The notes: generated by a model not told the origin, from the sequence alone. A stretch of 64,000 nt of DNA from Rheinheimera sp. MMS21-TC3 (GCF_032229285.1 NZ_CP135084.1:2666001-2730000), one strand, 5' to 3'; positions 27,980 to 38,865 are shown, counted from the first letter of the stretch. Numbers and translations: made by a program.

Positions 27980-30565
27980 CTATTTTTTAGTCACTACCCA
28001 TTTACCTTTTTCATACCAAGCAGCCCAACCTGTTGCTTTGCCATCAACTTCAGTCATCACGTATTGCTGCTTAGTTTTACGGCTCCAACGTATCACCGCT
28101 AAATTACCTTCAGGATCTTTTTGCGGGGCATCAGCTAAATAGTAAAACTTAGGTGAAATTAAATCACGGTATTTAGCTAGCTCAGCTACTAAAGGTGCTC
28201 TGGTTTCGCGTGATTTTGGAAAAGTAGCTGCAGCCATAAAAATCCCTGCTGCACCATCACGCAATACAAAATAGGTATCTGATTTTGCACACTTCAAATC
28301 AGGTAAATGGACTGGATCTTCTTTTGGTGGTGCAGCTTCACCGTTTCGCAGCAACTTACGGGTATTTTTACACTCAGTGTTGGTACAACCAAAATACTTG
28401 CCAAAGCGGCCTGATTTTAATTGCATATCGGCGCCACATTTATCGCACTCAATTAGCGGACCATCATAACCTTTTATTTTAAAGCTACCCTGCTCAATCT
28501 CATAGCCATCACATTCAGGATTATTACCACAAACATGCAACTTACGCTGTTCATCTATTAAATAGCTATCCATGGCGGTGCCACATTTTTGACAACGCTT
28601 TTTCTGTCTTAATAATTCTGTTTCATGTTCATCATCATCAGATACGGCTATAGCATCGTCGCCTGATACTAAATTGATAGTTTTAGTACAGCGTTCCTTA
28701 GGTGGTAAATTATAGCCTGAGCAACCTAAAAACACCCCTGTAGAAGCAGTACGAATTCCCATAGCTCTGTCACAAGTTGGGCAAGCAATATCGGTTAAAA
28801 CAAACTGATTTACTCGCATACCGCCACTTTCTGGCTCTAACTCTGCTGTTTTTAGTTTTTGCTGAAAGTCAGCATAAAAGTTATCCAACTCATTACGCCA
28901 TGCAACTTGGCCATTAGCAATTTCATCTAACTTTAATTCCATATTAGCTGTAAAGTCGTAATTCATTAGGTTATTAAAGTTTTCAACTAGTCTATCGGTA
29001 ACGATTTCGCCCATTTTTTCGGCGTAAAAGCGTTTATTTTCAACACGCACATAACCACGATCTTGGATTGTTGAAATAATAGATGCATAAGTTGATGGCC
29101 TACCAATGCCACGCTTTTCTAACTCTTTAACTAAGCTGGCCTCACCAAAACGTGGTGTAGGTTTAGTAAAGTGCTGACTGTCATTTAATTGTTGTAACTT
29201 TAACACTTCACCCGGCTTAACATCAGGTAAAACACTGTCTTCTTCCCCTTTGCGCTTAGCAACTGGCTGCACTTTGGTCCAACCGTCAAAACGAAGCACT
29301 CGACCTTTAGCGCGTAATTCAAAATCAGCTGCTTGAACTATCACATTGCTAACATCATATAATGCGGGTGGCATTTGGCAGGCCACAAATTGGCGCCAAA
29401 TTAATTCATACAATTTGCGCGCATCTGCTTCCATCTCACCTAAAGCAGAGGCTAAAACTGTTACTTCTGAAGGGCGGATAGCTTCATGCGCTTCTTGAGC
29501 ATTTGCCTTACTACCATAATTAAGAGGATGTTCAGGTAGATATTTTTTACCAAAATTTTCTTCAATATAGTCACGACAACTTGCTACTGCCTCAGCGCTC
29601 AAGTTTGTTGAGTCTGTACGCATATAAGTAATATGACCGGCTTCATATAAACGCTGAGCTAACATCATGGTTTTTTTAACACCATAACCTAAGCGTGTAC
29701 TAGCGGCTTGTTGTAAAGTTGACGTTATAAAAGGAGCCTGCGGTTTACTACTGCTAGGCTTATCTTCACGATTAGCAACTTTATATTCTGCCGACTTAAG
29801 GATAGCTAATGCCGCTTGAGTTTGAGCTTTATTTAATGGTTTAAAAGCTTTGCCCTGTTGTTTTGTTACCTCAAGTTTTAAAGCATCTGCCGCAGCAGTT
29901 GTAGCATCCGCTGTTACTGTCCAATATTCTTCTGGAACAAAGGCTTTTATTTCACGCTCACGTTCAACAACCAAACGAACAGCTACGGACTGTACTCGTC
30001 CAGCGGATAAGCCTCGTGCGACTTTTTTCCATAGTAAGGGCGAAACCATAAAGCCCACTACTCGGTCTAAAAACCGCCTAGCTTGCTGTGCATTAACGCG
30101 GTCTTCGTTAACAACACCAGGTTCTTCAAAAGCATTTTGGATAGCATTTTTGGTAATTTCGTTAAATACAACACGTTTAAACCTGTCGTCATCACCACCA
30201 ATAATTTGCTTTAAATGCCAAGCTATAGCTTCTCCTTCACGGTCTAAGTCCGTTGCCAGATAGATAGTGTCAGCTTTTTCTGCTAGTGCTTGTAACTCTT
30301 TTACTACTTTTTCTTTGCCTGGTAATATTTCGTAACGTGCCTTCCAGCCGTTTTCTGGGTCTATACCCATACGATCGACTAAAGCTTGATATTGCTTTTG
30401 CTCTTTGCTTAATTCTTTTTTAGTTGCAGATTTCTTTTTACTACTGCTAGTAGGCAAATCGCGTATATGACCCACGCTAGACTTAACCACGAAGTCTTTG
30501 CCTAGGTACTTATTAATTGTTTTTGCTTTTGCCGGTGATTCGACTATTACCAGTGATTTCGCCAT
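27980..30565 (-). CDS. topA: DNA topoisomerase I
   Basis: Type IA topoisomerase that relaxes negative supercoils. The N-terminal TOPRIM domain starts [20 protein letters not shown] and has the acidic [13 protein letters not shown]. The active tyrosine is in [12 protein letters not shown], near residue 315. The C-terminal part has several Cys4-type zinc ribbons (CPTCDRAMG…[19 protein letters not shown]) and basic tail domains. The length of 861 residues is close to E. coli TopA (865). Confidence 0.97.
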   Translation of the reverse strand: MAKSLVIVESPAKAKTINKYLGKDFVVKSSVGHIRDLPTSSSKKKSATKKELSKEQKQYQALVDRMGIDPENGWKARYEILPGKEKVVKELQALAEKADTIYLATDLDREGEAIAWHLKQIIGGDDDRFKRVVFNEITKNAIQNAFEEPGVVNEDRVNAQQARRFLDRVVGFMVSPLLWKKVARGLSAGRVQSVAVRLVVEREREIKAFVPEEYWTVTADATTAAADALKLEVTKQQGKAFKPLNKAQTQAALAILKSAEYKVANREDKPSSSKPQAPFITSTLQQAASTRLGYGVKKTMMLAQRLYEAGHITYMRTDSTNLSAEAVASCRDYIEENFGKKYLPEHPLNYGSKANAQEAHEAIRPSEVTVLASALGEMEADARKLYELIWRQFVACQMPPALYDVSNVIVQAADFELRAKGRVLRFDGWTKVQPVAKRKGEEDSVLPDVKPGEVLKLQQLNDSQHFTKPTPRFGEASLVKELEKRGIGRPSTYASIISTIQDRGYVRVENKRFYAEKMGEIVTDRLVENFNNLMNYDFTANMELKLDEIANGQVAWRNELDNFYADFQQKLKTAELEPESGGMRVNQFVLTDIACPTCDRAMGIRTASTGVFLGCSGYNLPPKERCTKTINLVSGDDAIAVSDDDEHETELLRQKKRCQKCGTAMDSYLIDEQRKLHVCGNNPECDGYEIEQGSFKIKGYDGPLIECDKCGADMQLKSGRFGKYFGCTNTECKNTRKLLRNGEAAPPKEDPVHLPDLKCAKSDTYFVLRDGAAGIFMAAATFPKSRETRAPLVAELAKYRDLISPKFYYLADAPQKDPEGNLAVIRWSRKTKQQYVMTEVDGKATGWAAWYEKGKWVVTKK

Positions 30566-30788
30566 CTTAATCCTGAGATCCCTAACTAAATTTTAGTACT
30601 TGCCCATTAAGTTGCTTTTTAACGTATATCCGTAAACTGCGGTTGTGACAAGTGAATAAACTGATTATTATGCAAACCAACTCAATTTCTGCGCTAACTG
30701 CTGGTATCATAACCAGTATATGCTGCGCATCTTAAAGGTTGCAAAAATAATAACAACTGCGCTATGCCAAAAAGGATAACAACTCATT

Positions 30789-32135
30789 ATGAAATTTATT
30801 GAAGCAAACTTTGATGGCCTCGTTGGTCCAACTCATAACTATGCAGGCCTATCTATTGGCAATATAGCGTCTTTATCTAATGCTAAAAACACTTCAAGCC
30901 CGCGCCAAGCTGCCAAACAAGGCTTAAGTAAAATGAAAGCCTTACATGACCTTGGTATGGTTCAAGGCGTACTTGCGCCACAAGAGCGCCCTGATGTCCA
31001 TACACTACGCCGGCTAGGCTTTTCTGGCTCTGATGCTGCTGTTATCGAAAAAGCCGCTAAACAAGCTCCTGCTGTGTTTAAAGCGGTTTGCTCTGCATCA
31101 AGTATGTGGACAGCCAATGCAGCAACTATTTCACCTAGTGCAGATACTGCAAATAATAAAGTCCACTTTACACCTGCTAATTTAACCAATAAATTTCATC
31201 GTTCATTAGAACCTAGCACAACAGGCAACATATTACAGGCTATGTTCCGCGATCCTAAGTATTTTTCGCATCATACACATTTACCAGATAATGACCACTT
31301 TGGTGATGAAGGCGCGGCAAATCATACCAGACTTTGTAGTCAGTATGGCAAAACCGGTGTTGAGCTTTTTGTTTTTGGTCGCTACGCTTTTGATAGCACT
31401 AAACCTGCCCCAACACGCTACCCTGCCAGACATACCTTAGAAGCTTGTGAAGCTGTAGCCCGCTTACACGGTTTAAATCAAGACCAAGTAGTCTATATGC
31501 AACAAAACCCTGATGTAATTGACCAAGGGGTATTTCATAACGATGTTATTGCCGTTGGCAATCAAAACGTGCTGTTTTATCATCAACAAGCTTTTGTTGA
31601 TAGCAAAAATAAACTAGCCGAGTTACAACGTAAATTTGGCAATGACCAAGAACTCCATCTGATTGAAGTTAAAACAGACGAAGTTAGTGTTGAACAAGCA
31701 ATTAAAACCTATTTATTTAATACTCAAGTTATCACTCTTCCTAATGGTGAGATGGCCATTATTGCGCCAACAGAATGCCGCGACAACCCTACAGTACATA
31801 GCTATTTACAACAACTAACAAGCCGTGGCACGCCAATTAAACAAGTTCACTATTATGATGTTAAGCAAAGCATGCAAAATGGTGGTGGCCCTGCTTGTTT
31901 AAGACTACGGGTAGTTTTAAGTGAACAAGAGCAAGCCGCGGTCAATCAGCACGTAATTATGAATGACAACCTATTTGCTGATTTAAACCAGTGGGTAGAT
32001 AAGCATTACCGTGATGAATTATCAGAAGCAGACTTAGCTGATCCCCAATTATTGGTTGAGTCACGCACCGCTTTAGATGAATTAACCCAACTATTAGATT
32101 TAGGATCGGTTTATCAGTTTCAACAAAGTAAATAA
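30789..32135 (+). CDS. astB: N-succinylarginine dihydrolase AstB
   Basis: Second enzyme of the arginine succinyltransferase pathway; it hydrolyses N2-succinylarginine to succinylornithine, CO2 and ammonia. The N-terminus [20 protein letters not shown] and the catalytic-Cys segment [16 protein letters not shown] are diagnostic. The length of 448 matches the family. AAGGA precedes the ATG. No other ast gene is in the window, so this copy is detached from the usual cluster. It is divergent from topA. Confidence 0.95.
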   Translation: MKFIEANFDGLVGPTHNYAGLSIGNIASLSNAKNTSSPRQAAKQGLSKMKALHDLGMVQGVLAPQERPDVHTLRRLGFSGSDAAVIEKAAKQAPAVFKAVCSASSMWTANAATISPSADTANNKVHFTPANLTNKFHRSLEPSTTGNILQAMFRDPKYFSHHTHLPDNDHFGDEGAANHTRLCSQYGKTGVELFVFGRYAFDSTKPAPTRYPARHTLEACEAVARLHGLNQDQVVYMQQNPDVIDQGVFHNDVIAVGNQNVLFYHQQAFVDSKNKLAELQRKFGNDQELHLIEVKTDEVSVEQAIKTYLFNTQVITLPNGEMAIIAPTECRDNPTVHSYLQQLTSRGTPIKQVHYYDVKQSMQNGGGPACLRLRVVLSEQEQAAVNQHVIMNDNLFADLNQWVDKHYRDELSEADLADPQLLVESRTALDELTQLLDLGSVYQFQQSK

Positions 32136-32147
32136 GCTCGTTTAAAT

Positions 32148-32189
32148 AGCACTTAAAGCGATTAAACAAATTTAGTCGCTTTAAGTGCT
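32148..32189. terminator. Long hairpin between convergent astB and TPR genes
   Basis: AGCACTTAAAGCGA pairs perfectly with TCGCTTTAAGTGCT (14 bp) around a 14-nt loop, lying 12 nt past the astB stop. It lacks a T-run on either side, so it may act as an mRNA 3' stabiliser or a factor-dependent end rather than a classical intrinsic terminator. Confidence 0.5.
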
Positions 32190-32207
32190 TCGCTATTCTC
32201 TTCCTTG

Positions 32208-33182
32208 CTAAAACGTTTCTGCTAGCTGTTGTTTTAGTTTATCGTCTTCTGTAGTAGATGTTAGGGCCTGAACTATAGTGTGTGCCAATTCTTTGTCACC
32301 ATTTAATGCATATAACTGAGCCAAGCGAAACTGAGCCCATTCTCGACGCTCTTCTTCTGTAGATTCTGCAATAAATTGCAATAACATAGCGATAGCTTCA
32401 GTTATTTTTGTTTTAGCCAGTATCGCATTTCGAGCTAACTGATATCTGCTTTCTAATATTAGCTGCGACGCTGCATCATCAACAGCAGGCTGTTGAATAG
32501 CTTGTGCAAATAAGCTTATGGCGGCCGTATAGTCTTGTTTTGCTGCTAACTGCTGAGCTCGATAAAAATAAGGTTCAGGCCGAGACTTTAACTCTACAGC
32601 CTGCTCTAAAAACTGCTCAAAGTCCGTTGTGTCAGCAAAATCAATAATCTTAATTTCTAACAACAAGCCTTGTAACTTATCTATTGCTTTTAACTGGTTA
32701 GCTAAAGCTAGCGCAGCATCTTTATCCCCCCCCGCTATACTAGGAGCTTGAGCAAGATAACTGGCTAGAGCAATGTAGCTACGAGGATGCTCTGGTGCAA
32801 GTTTCAGCGCAGTTTCATAAGCTTTTTTACAACGCTTAGCATAACCTAAAGCACTAAACATACTAGCCGATGTGGCTTTATTACAACTCGCTGTTGCATA
32901 CCAATGCTGATAATCTGCATTATTAGCTTCATATTTAACGGCTTTTTTTAATAGCTCTTCAGCTAAATCGGTATTATTTAACTTTGCTTCTGTTTCGCCC
33001 CATAAAGCAAGCAACTGGGCATCTTTGGTTTTCGGGGTTACTTTATCTACCAATAATTGCTTAGCTGCCTGATAATCTTTGGCTTGCCATAAGGCTTTTA
33101 CTTGTGAAGCTAAACTAGCATTGTCTGCTTGCGCTATAGCGCTAAAAAGCAAAAAAACAGATAAGAAAAAAGCCATGCGCAT
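32208..33182 (-). CDS. Secreted tetratricopeptide-repeat protein
   Basis: Exported TPR protein of 324 residues with a signal peptide (~1-19, MRMAFFLSVFLLFSAIAQA). Helical repeats follow: LWQAKDYQAAKQLLVDK, LWGETEAKLNNTDLAEELLK, AYETALKLAPEHPRSYIALA, AKQDYTAAISLFAQAIQQPA. It is probably a periplasmic scaffold. No enzymatic motif is seen. Two Cys residues (TASCNK and AKRCKK) could form a disulfide. It is read in the same direction as the upstream Ig-like gene but a terminator lies just after that gene, so the two are likely separate units. Confidence 0.8.
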   Translation of the reverse strand: MRMAFFLSVFLLFSAIAQADNASLASQVKALWQAKDYQAAKQLLVDKVTPKTKDAQLLALWGETEAKLNNTDLAEELLKKAVKYEANNADYQHWYATASCNKATSASMFSALGYAKRCKKAYETALKLAPEHPRSYIALASYLAQAPSIAGGDKDAALALANQLKAIDKLQGLLLEIKIIDFADTTDFEQFLEQAVELKSRPEPYFYRAQQLAAKQDYTAAISLFAQAIQQPAVDDAASQLILESRYQLARNAILAKTKITEAIAMLLQFIAESTEEERREWAQFRLAQLYALNGDKELAHTIVQALTSTTEDDKLKQQLAETF

Positions 33183-33280
33183 TTAACCGCTCCACATAAA
33201 CATGATTTAGATAATTATAAGCACTATAAAGTAATGCTATTATACTGGCCACAACTTAGATGTAACAAATCATATACAAT

Positions 33281-33308
33281 AAAAAAGGAGCCTAAGCTCC
33301 TTTTTTTT
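33281..33308 (-). terminator. Terminator after the Ig-like lipoprotein gene
   Basis: The stem AAAAAAGGAGC/GCTCCTTTTTT closes a 4-nt loop (CTAA). It starts about 10 nt past the stop of the minus-strand gene and is followed on that strand by a T-run. Confidence 0.85.
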
Positions 33309-33318
33309 ATTGTAATTT

Positions 33319-35550
33319 TTACCCTGCCACATCACATGATTGCAGCATTCCAAAAGGATTTGCTGGCGGTGAAGCGTTTTCATTTACAACATCTTCACTT
33401 GAAACCGGTAGCAAATACTCTCTATATGACACATTTTCTGTTCCTGAAGCTAAACCAGTAACTTGTAAACGGACATTTAGCCATGCTCCTACATCTTGCG
33501 GGTAAGTCACTTTAAAAGTTGCAATTCCGCTTTCATCTGAAGTAACAGTTCTGTCTACTACAGCGATATTTCCTGGGGTTAATTGACCATCAAAATTAAT
33601 ATCTTCTTTATCATCTAAGATGCCATTAAAGTTAGCGTCTTCGCTATCACAATATATAGGAGAGGTATGCGCACCTGGCGTTCCCGATGTAATCCAACGT
33701 TTAAATGATTCAGGCGGAAGCGGAGACGGCACCCATACCCCCTTTTTATAACCTAAAGATACCACTGCTACATTTAGTTCTTGATTAGCTATAGGGTTAC
33801 CTGAACTATCTGTAACTATAATTGAAAACTCTTTAGCATAAGTACTTAGCGAAGGCTTTGTAATTGTATTTCCCGTACCAAAGCGGAAGAATAGCGTTCT
33901 TTTGCCTACTGCAATATCAACTTTATCATTTATAGCGTTATCATCTTGTAAAGAAGCGTTTACTACTAAGTTTAGGCCATTAACGCCTCCGCCGGTAGTC
34001 GTATCTGCGGTAAATACAGTAGAAGCAATACCCTGCGAATTTGTTACTGCAGTACCTGTGCTTTTTACACCCCCTGCAGAATTATCTAGAGTAAATACAA
34101 TCGTTTGATTTTTAACTGGGTTATTATTTTCGTCACGCACTATAGCTCTAATAGCACTTGATTCACCCGCACCTAACTGAGTAGGAAAAGCTTGTGCTTC
34201 AACTTGAGTTGGATTTACTGCTACAAACTCAACTATCTTTTTCGCGCTTACCGCTTCAGTGCCTTCTCCACCTATTGCGCTAATAGTTGACATACCAGCA
34301 TAAGTCGAGCGGATAATAGCTTCAGCTTTACCGTCAGCATCAGTAGTACCGTAGGACGTTACTTTTTTATTAACTAAGTTGGCTTCTGTGTCGGCAATAA
34401 CACCGCGAGTAGTATTAAAAGTTACTGTTTTATTAGCGTTAGGCAAATCATTAACTAGCCATTCGACATTAAGCGCTTGGGCTGTATTAAGATCTACTTC
34501 TAATATTGTGTCCTGATCCGCTTCAACGAAAGCAAAAGCATCAGCACTGATATTAATAGTAGCACTATTAGTGCTACCTAAACCCATGACCGTAAGCGTA
34601 TCTACGCCGCTATTTACAGCGGTATAAGTAAAGCTAGCTTTAGCTGCAGAGCCAGCAGTTATAGGCGTTGTATTACTTAAAGTATTACCTAAAGCCGATA
34701 CAACCTCTAATTGTTGGCCTTGAATGCCATTATCATTAGAATCAGTTAAAAACACGTCGACCGTTGCCGTATCTCCTAGCACAACAGACGAAGGCGCTGC
34801 TATAACTATAGAGGTACCAAAAACGGTAATTTTCAATTCTGCGCTTTGTTGTTGCACAATAGCCCTAATAGTAATATCACGCAATTCTTTATCTATTTGT
34901 GTAGTTAAACTAGCTTTAGCCACACCATTAAGTCCGGTTACACTATCAATTTTTACTAGCTCACCTGAATCTGCAAAGAAATCTACCGGCACATTAGCCA
35001 CAACAACGTTATTAGAATCTCGAACTAATGCACTTAATTCTACTTTATCCCCCGCGCCAGTGCCTAGCTGCAAAGTATCGGCAATTAATGACACGCTGCC
35101 AATAGTGACATCAACACTGTCACCACCATCGCCTGCAGAGTTAAAGCCTACATTTGTAATAGCATCATTAAAACTGGCTTCTACTTGGCCGGCGCCAGAT
35201 TTAGTTCCTACCAATAAAACAATAGTTGCTACACCATTAGCATCAGTAAGTGCTGTACCAGATTGATTGCTAAATGAAGCTAAGGCTGGGTCGCTTAGGG
35301 TAAAGCTAATAACCTTATTAGCTATTACACCATTATTTGTCGCACTTAACGTTGCTTTTACCGTAAGCGGTGTAGCTTGCGATAATTCGCTCGACGCTAA
35401 ACCATTAGATTTAGCTAAAGTAAGATCTAGAGAGTAAACAACATCAGTATTGCCACCTCCAGTGTTACCAGTACCTAGTGAACCACCACCGCCGCAAGCG
35501 GCCAATGCTGATAGTATTAGCGCAATAAATAGTCGCTGGACGTTCCGCAT
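33319..35550 (-). CDS. Large Ig-like (Big_1/invasin-type) lipoprotein
   Basis: Surface or periplasmic lipoprotein of 743 residues. The lipobox LAAC (Cys19) is followed by a Gly-rich spacer (GGGGSLGTGNTGGG). At least five bacterial Ig-like repeats follow, each with versions of 'V(N)GVAxxxL/VxxxT': TDANGVATIVLLVGTKSGAG, SVTGLNGVAKASL, TDADGKAEAIIRSTYAG, NSQGIASTVFTADT. Near the C-terminus DANFNGILDDKEDINFDG looks like a calcium-binding DxDxNG-type loop. The role is unknown; adhesion or surface display is a reasonable guess. GGGAG precedes the ATG. Confidence 0.82.
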   Translation of the reverse strand: MRNVQRLFIALILSALAACGGGGSLGTGNTGGGNTDVVYSLDLTLAKSNGLASSELSQATPLTVKATLSATNNGVIANKVISFTLSDPALASFSNQSGTALTDANGVATIVLLVGTKSGAGQVEASFNDAITNVGFNSAGDGGDSVDVTIGSVSLIADTLQLGTGAGDKVELSALVRDSNNVVVANVPVDFFADSGELVKIDSVTGLNGVAKASLTTQIDKELRDITIRAIVQQQSAELKITVFGTSIVIAAPSSVVLGDTATVDVFLTDSNDNGIQGQQLEVVSALGNTLSNTTPITAGSAAKASFTYTAVNSGVDTLTVMGLGSTNSATINISADAFAFVEADQDTILEVDLNTAQALNVEWLVNDLPNANKTVTFNTTRGVIADTEANLVNKKVTSYGTTDADGKAEAIIRSTYAGMSTISAIGGEGTEAVSAKKIVEFVAVNPTQVEAQAFPTQLGAGESSAIRAIVRDENNNPVKNQTIVFTLDNSAGGVKSTGTAVTNSQGIASTVFTADTTTGGGVNGLNLVVNASLQDDNAINDKVDIAVGKRTLFFRFGTGNTITKPSLSTYAKEFSIIVTDSSGNPIANQELNVAVVSLGYKKGVWVPSPLPPESFKRWITSGTPGAHTSPIYCDSEDANFNGILDDKEDINFDGQLTPGNIAVVDRTVTSDESGIATFKVTYPQDVGAWLNVRLQVTGLASGTENVSYREYLLPVSSEDVVNENASPPANPFGMLQSCDVAG

Positions 35551-35723
35551 GAAAACTCTCCCTAGCTGTTTTTTTATAATTTATTTTTTGATTTATAATA
35601 CATCTTAAACAATAACCTTATAAAGATCATTGCAATTTTAATTTTTTTTTGTCTTTATCTGCCCATCTATAGCACAACCTGTTAGTCTTAGCGCCATTCA
35701 ATACTCATTATTAGTCAGAAGTT

Positions 35724-37058
35724 ATGGCAAACGATAAAAAATTAGGCTTAACAGCCCGCATTGTTATTGGCATGTGCGCCGGTATTCTTGTTGGATTTTT
35801 ATTCAAAACAATCTTAGCTGGCCAAGAAGAGCGCATCCTTTCTATCTTTGGGTTCGACTTTGCAATTAAAGCATTTTTTGTTGATGGTTTATTCCATGTT
35901 GGTGGTGAAATATTTATTGCCAGCTTAAAAATGCTTGTTGTACCTTTAGTTTTTGTCTCTCTAGTATGTGGTACTTGCTCACTTTCCGATACTTCAAGTT
36001 TAGGTAGGCTAGGCGGAAAAACTATAGGTTTATATCTACTTACTACTGCTATTGCTATTTCCATCGCTATTTTTGCAGCCTTAATCTTTAGCCCTGGTTT
36101 AGGCGTAGAAATGCAAGCAGACACTACTTTTAGTTTAAGTGAAGCCCCTTCGCTATCACAGGTATTTATTAATATATTCCCCAGCAATCCGTTTGAGTCT
36201 ATGGCTAAAGGTAACATGCTGCAGGTTATTGTTTTTGCAGTATTATTTGGTTTAGCTATGGCTATGAGCGGTAAATCAGGTGAACGCTTAGCCGCTGTAT
36301 TCTCTGATTTAAACGATGTAATTATGAAATTAGTCACAGTACTGATGAATTTAGCGCCTTATGGTGTGTTTTTCTTAATGGCTAAATTGTTTACTACCTT
36401 AGGGTTTGAAACTATCGCTAGCTTAGCTAAGTACTTTGCTGTGGTGTTATTTGTATTGTTATTTCATGGTTTTGTGGTGTATGGCGCTATGCTAAAATTA
36501 GTGTCGGGTTTAAATCCAAAGATTTTCTTTAGTAAAATGCGCGATGCCGCCTTATTTGGCTTTAGTACCTCAAGCAGTAACGCTTCTATGCCAGTAACAA
36601 TGGAGACAGTCACTAAAAAGTTAGGCGTCAAAAATAGTGTTGCTTCTTTTACTGTTCCACTTGGCGCCACCATCAATATGGATGGTACTGCTATTATGCA
36701 AGGCGTTGCTACGGTATTTATTGCTCAAGTTTTTGCTGTTGACTTAACAATCACTGACTTTTTAATGGTTATTCTAACTGCAACCTTAGCCTCAGTCGGT
36801 ACAGCAGGCGTTCCAGGCGTTGGCTTAATCATGCTAGCTATGGTGTTGCAGCAAGTTGGCCTACCGGTTGAAGGTATAGGTTTAATTATTGGTGTTGATA
36901 GACTACTAGATATGACCAGAACTTCTGTCAATATCAGTGGTGACGCTATGGTGTCGTGTATCGTAGGTAAGAGTGAAAAAGAATTCGATATTGATGTATT
37001 TAATGATCCTAATGCTGGTGTTAAAGACGAAAACATAGACTTTAATCAACTGCGCTAA
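35724..37058 (+). CDS. Dicarboxylate/amino acid:cation symporter (DAACS family)
   Basis: Secondary transporter of the glutamate/aspartate/C4-dicarboxylate type with about eight membrane helices and two re-entrant hairpins. The family signatures are present: the serine-rich hairpin STSSSNASMPVTME, the TM7 motif TINMDGTAIMQG, the second hairpin SVGTAGVPGVG and the TM8 region DRLLDMTRTSVNISGD. The length of 444 is normal. The Arg in DMTRTSVN favours acidic amino acids over dicarboxylates, by family analogy only. Confidence 0.9.
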   Translation: MANDKKLGLTARIVIGMCAGILVGFLFKTILAGQEERILSIFGFDFAIKAFFVDGLFHVGGEIFIASLKMLVVPLVFVSLVCGTCSLSDTSSLGRLGGKTIGLYLLTTAIAISIAIFAALIFSPGLGVEMQADTTFSLSEAPSLSQVFINIFPSNPFESMAKGNMLQVIVFAVLFGLAMAMSGKSGERLAAVFSDLNDVIMKLVTVLMNLAPYGVFFLMAKLFTTLGFETIASLAKYFAVVLFVLLFHGFVVYGAMLKLVSGLNPKIFFSKMRDAALFGFSTSSSNASMPVTMETVTKKLGVKNSVASFTVPLGATINMDGTAIMQGVATVFIAQVFAVDLTITDFLMVILTATLASVGTAGVPGVGLIMLAMVLQQVGLPVEGIGLIIGVDRLLDMTRTSVNISGDAMVSCIVGKSEKEFDIDVFNDPNAGVKDENIDFNQLR

Positions 37059-37074
37059 CTTATAAAAATCTTAT

Positions 37075-37114
37075 AAAGCCCATACCTAATTTATATTTAG
37101 CTATGGGCTTTTTT
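37075..37114 (+). terminator. Terminator after the DAACS symporter
   Basis: AAAGCCCATA pairs with TATGGGCTTT around a 17-nt A/T-rich loop and is followed by TTTTG. It lies 17 nt past the stop and may also serve the convergent tpm gene. Confidence 0.8.
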
Positions 37115-37121
37115 GTTTGCT

Positions 37122-37775
37122 CTAATTAAAACTTATTAAGTAAGCGGTTTCTATCAACTTTGATACCGAAAATTTACGCTTTGCGAAGCCTTTAGCAGTA
37201 AGATCTTGCACAGCTAACTCTTTGATACTCGCCGAGGGAAATAATGCTTCTAGCTCCAACTTACTTACACTAAACGGCGGCCCTACTTTTTCATCTTGTG
37301 GGTAGTCAACGCTAATCAGCAACATTTTAGTGCCCGCTTTAAATAATGTTAATAACTTAGCCGCATATTGCAGGCGCATAGCTTCTGGTAAGGCAACTAA
37401 AGCCGCTCTATCATAGATAAACTGGCATTCAGTTATGGCTTGCTTAGGCAAGTTGAAAAAATCGCCGTTCCATATCGTAATCTGCTCTGTTTGATAGCAT
37501 CTAAAGTTATTAGTTGCTTCGCTAACACTAGGCTCTAACTGATGCTGAGCAAAAAAATCACGGCATGCGATATCAGATAACTCAGCCCCTACAACACTAT
37601 AGCTTTTAGCTAAAAACGCTAGATCTAAAGACTTGCCGCATAAAGGTACAAATACCTTAGTTGCTGTTGGCAAAGCTAACTGTGGCAATAGCTCCTGCAA
37701 CATAGGGTGGACATCATCTAATTGAAACCCTAAATGATCATTTTGCCAACAAGCTAACCAAAATTCTGCATCCAT
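37122..37775 (-). CDS. tpm: Thiopurine S-methyltransferase
   Basis: SAM-dependent methyltransferase of the bacterial TPMT family (217 residues), linked elsewhere to tellurite/selenite methylation. The start MDAEFWLACWQNDHLGFQLD, the SAM-loop region FVPLCGKSLDLAFLAKS, and IWNGDFFNLP are diagnostic. An upstream in-frame extension exists inside sohB. I use ATG 37775, which overlaps the sohB stop as TAATG, so the two genes are coupled. Confidence 0.94.
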   Translation of the reverse strand: MDAEFWLACWQNDHLGFQLDDVHPMLQELLPQLALPTATKVFVPLCGKSLDLAFLAKSYSVVGAELSDIACRDFFAQHQLEPSVSEATNNFRCYQTEQITIWNGDFFNLPKQAITECQFIYDRAALVALPEAMRLQYAAKLLTLFKAGTKMLLISVDYPQDEKVGPPFSVSKLELEALFPSASIKELAVQDLTAKGFAKRKFSVSKLIETAYLISFN

Positions 37776-38770
37776 TAATATACCCGAGTTATTTGTGCTA
37801 GCTTTTGCCACCAAATAGATAAAATCCCAGCAGAGCCAACACCTATTTTTTCAGCAATACCCTTTTTCAATTGAAACTTAACTTGATAAATATGCCGCGT
37901 TGCTAAGTGTGACAATATATAGTCATCACTTGTCTGTAGGCTATCTACTAAGTTTAACTCTAAAGCTTGATAGCCAAACCAATGCTCACCAGTAGCCACT
38001 TTATCAATCTCTAATTGTGGCCTATGGTCTTGAACAAAACGTTTAAATAAGTGATGAGTCTGTTCTAATTCTTGCTGAAACTTCTCTCGACCTGAATCCG
38101 TATTTTTTGCAAATAAAGTGACAGTGCGCTTAAACTCACCCGCTGTAAACTGCTCAAAATCAACATCATGTTTTTGTAGTAACTTATGAAAATTGGGCAA
38201 TTGAGCAATAACACCTATAGAACCAACAATAGCAAAAGGTGCGGCTAATAATTTATTACCTATACAGGCCATCATATAGCCACCGCTTGCTGCCACTTTA
38301 TCTACAGCAACAGTTAAAGGAATATTTTGCTGCCGTAAACGATCTAGCTGTGACGCGGCCAAACCATAGCCATGAACGACACCGCCGCCGCTCTCTAAGC
38401 GTAACAACACTTCATCTTCAACTGTTGCCACAGCTAATATTGCAGTCACCTCTTCGCGTAAGGCATCCACTTCTTTTGCATCCATACTGCCATTAAAATC
38501 TACTACATATAATCTTTTTTCTAAAACATTAGCCGAGTTTTTGTGCTGTTTATACCAGCTTTTAAACTGCTTTTTAGTTAACAATTTTTGTTGCATTTGT
38601 GCAACGCGTTGTTGATACTGCTCCGTTAAATCGGTAAACATTAATTGAGCTTTACTTGGCCGAGACTTTGCTGCAGCCGCCCCTACTATCAAGACAATAA
38701 TGACAGCAAAAGCCAACACAAAAGTTACTGTTTTTGCCAAAAACAAACCATATTCATAAATAAATTCCAA
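37775..38770 (-). CDS. sohB: Inner-membrane S49 peptidase SohB
   Basis: Serine protease of the SppA/SohB family. It has two N-terminal hydrophobic segments, then the S49 core. The predicted nucleophile is Ser162 in KVAASGGYMMAC and the general base is Lys214 in GEFKRTVTLF. RLESGGGVVHGYG and FAIVGSIGVI complete the oligomer and substrate regions. The length of 331 is normal. Its position between topA and yciK repeats the E. coli order. Confidence 0.94.
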   Translation of the reverse strand: MEFIYEYGLFLAKTVTFVLAFAVIIVLIVGAAAAKSRPSKAQLMFTDLTEQYQQRVAQMQQKLLTKKQFKSWYKQHKNSANVLEKRLYVVDFNGSMDAKEVDALREEVTAILAVATVEDEVLLRLESGGGVVHGYGLAASQLDRLRQQNIPLTVAVDKVAASGGYMMACIGNKLLAAPFAIVGSIGVIAQLPNFHKLLQKHDVDFEQFTAGEFKRTVTLFAKNTDSGREKFQQELEQTHHLFKRFVQDHRPQLEIDKVATGEHWFGYQALELNLVDSLQTSDDYILSHLATRHIYQVKFQLKKGIAEKIGVGSAGILSIWWQKLAQITRVY

Positions 38771-38822
38771 TCTAGTACCCTCTTAAAATGTCATGCAACA
38801 TTGTAACCTGTTTTAAAAATAG

Positions 38823-38848
38823 AAAAAGCTCGGCAAGCCGAGCTTTTT
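38823..38848 (-). terminator. Terminator after the VolA-like lipase gene
   Basis: The stem AAAAAGCTCGG/CCGAGCTTTTT around a CAAG loop is perfect, begins 18 nt beyond the minus-strand stop and carries a T-run on both strands. Confidence 0.85.
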
Positions 38849-38865
38849 AAGCTGCAGGTTAGATA

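Noticed and set aside
30650..30700. ARG-box-like GTGAATAAACTGATTATT near astB
   Set aside because: Only one half resembles the ArgR consensus; not enough to call an operator.
33902..35266. Open frames on the plus strand within the Ig-like gene
   Set aside because: They are antisense shadows of a repeat-rich coding region; the minus-strand protein has a lipobox, repeats and a ribosome site.
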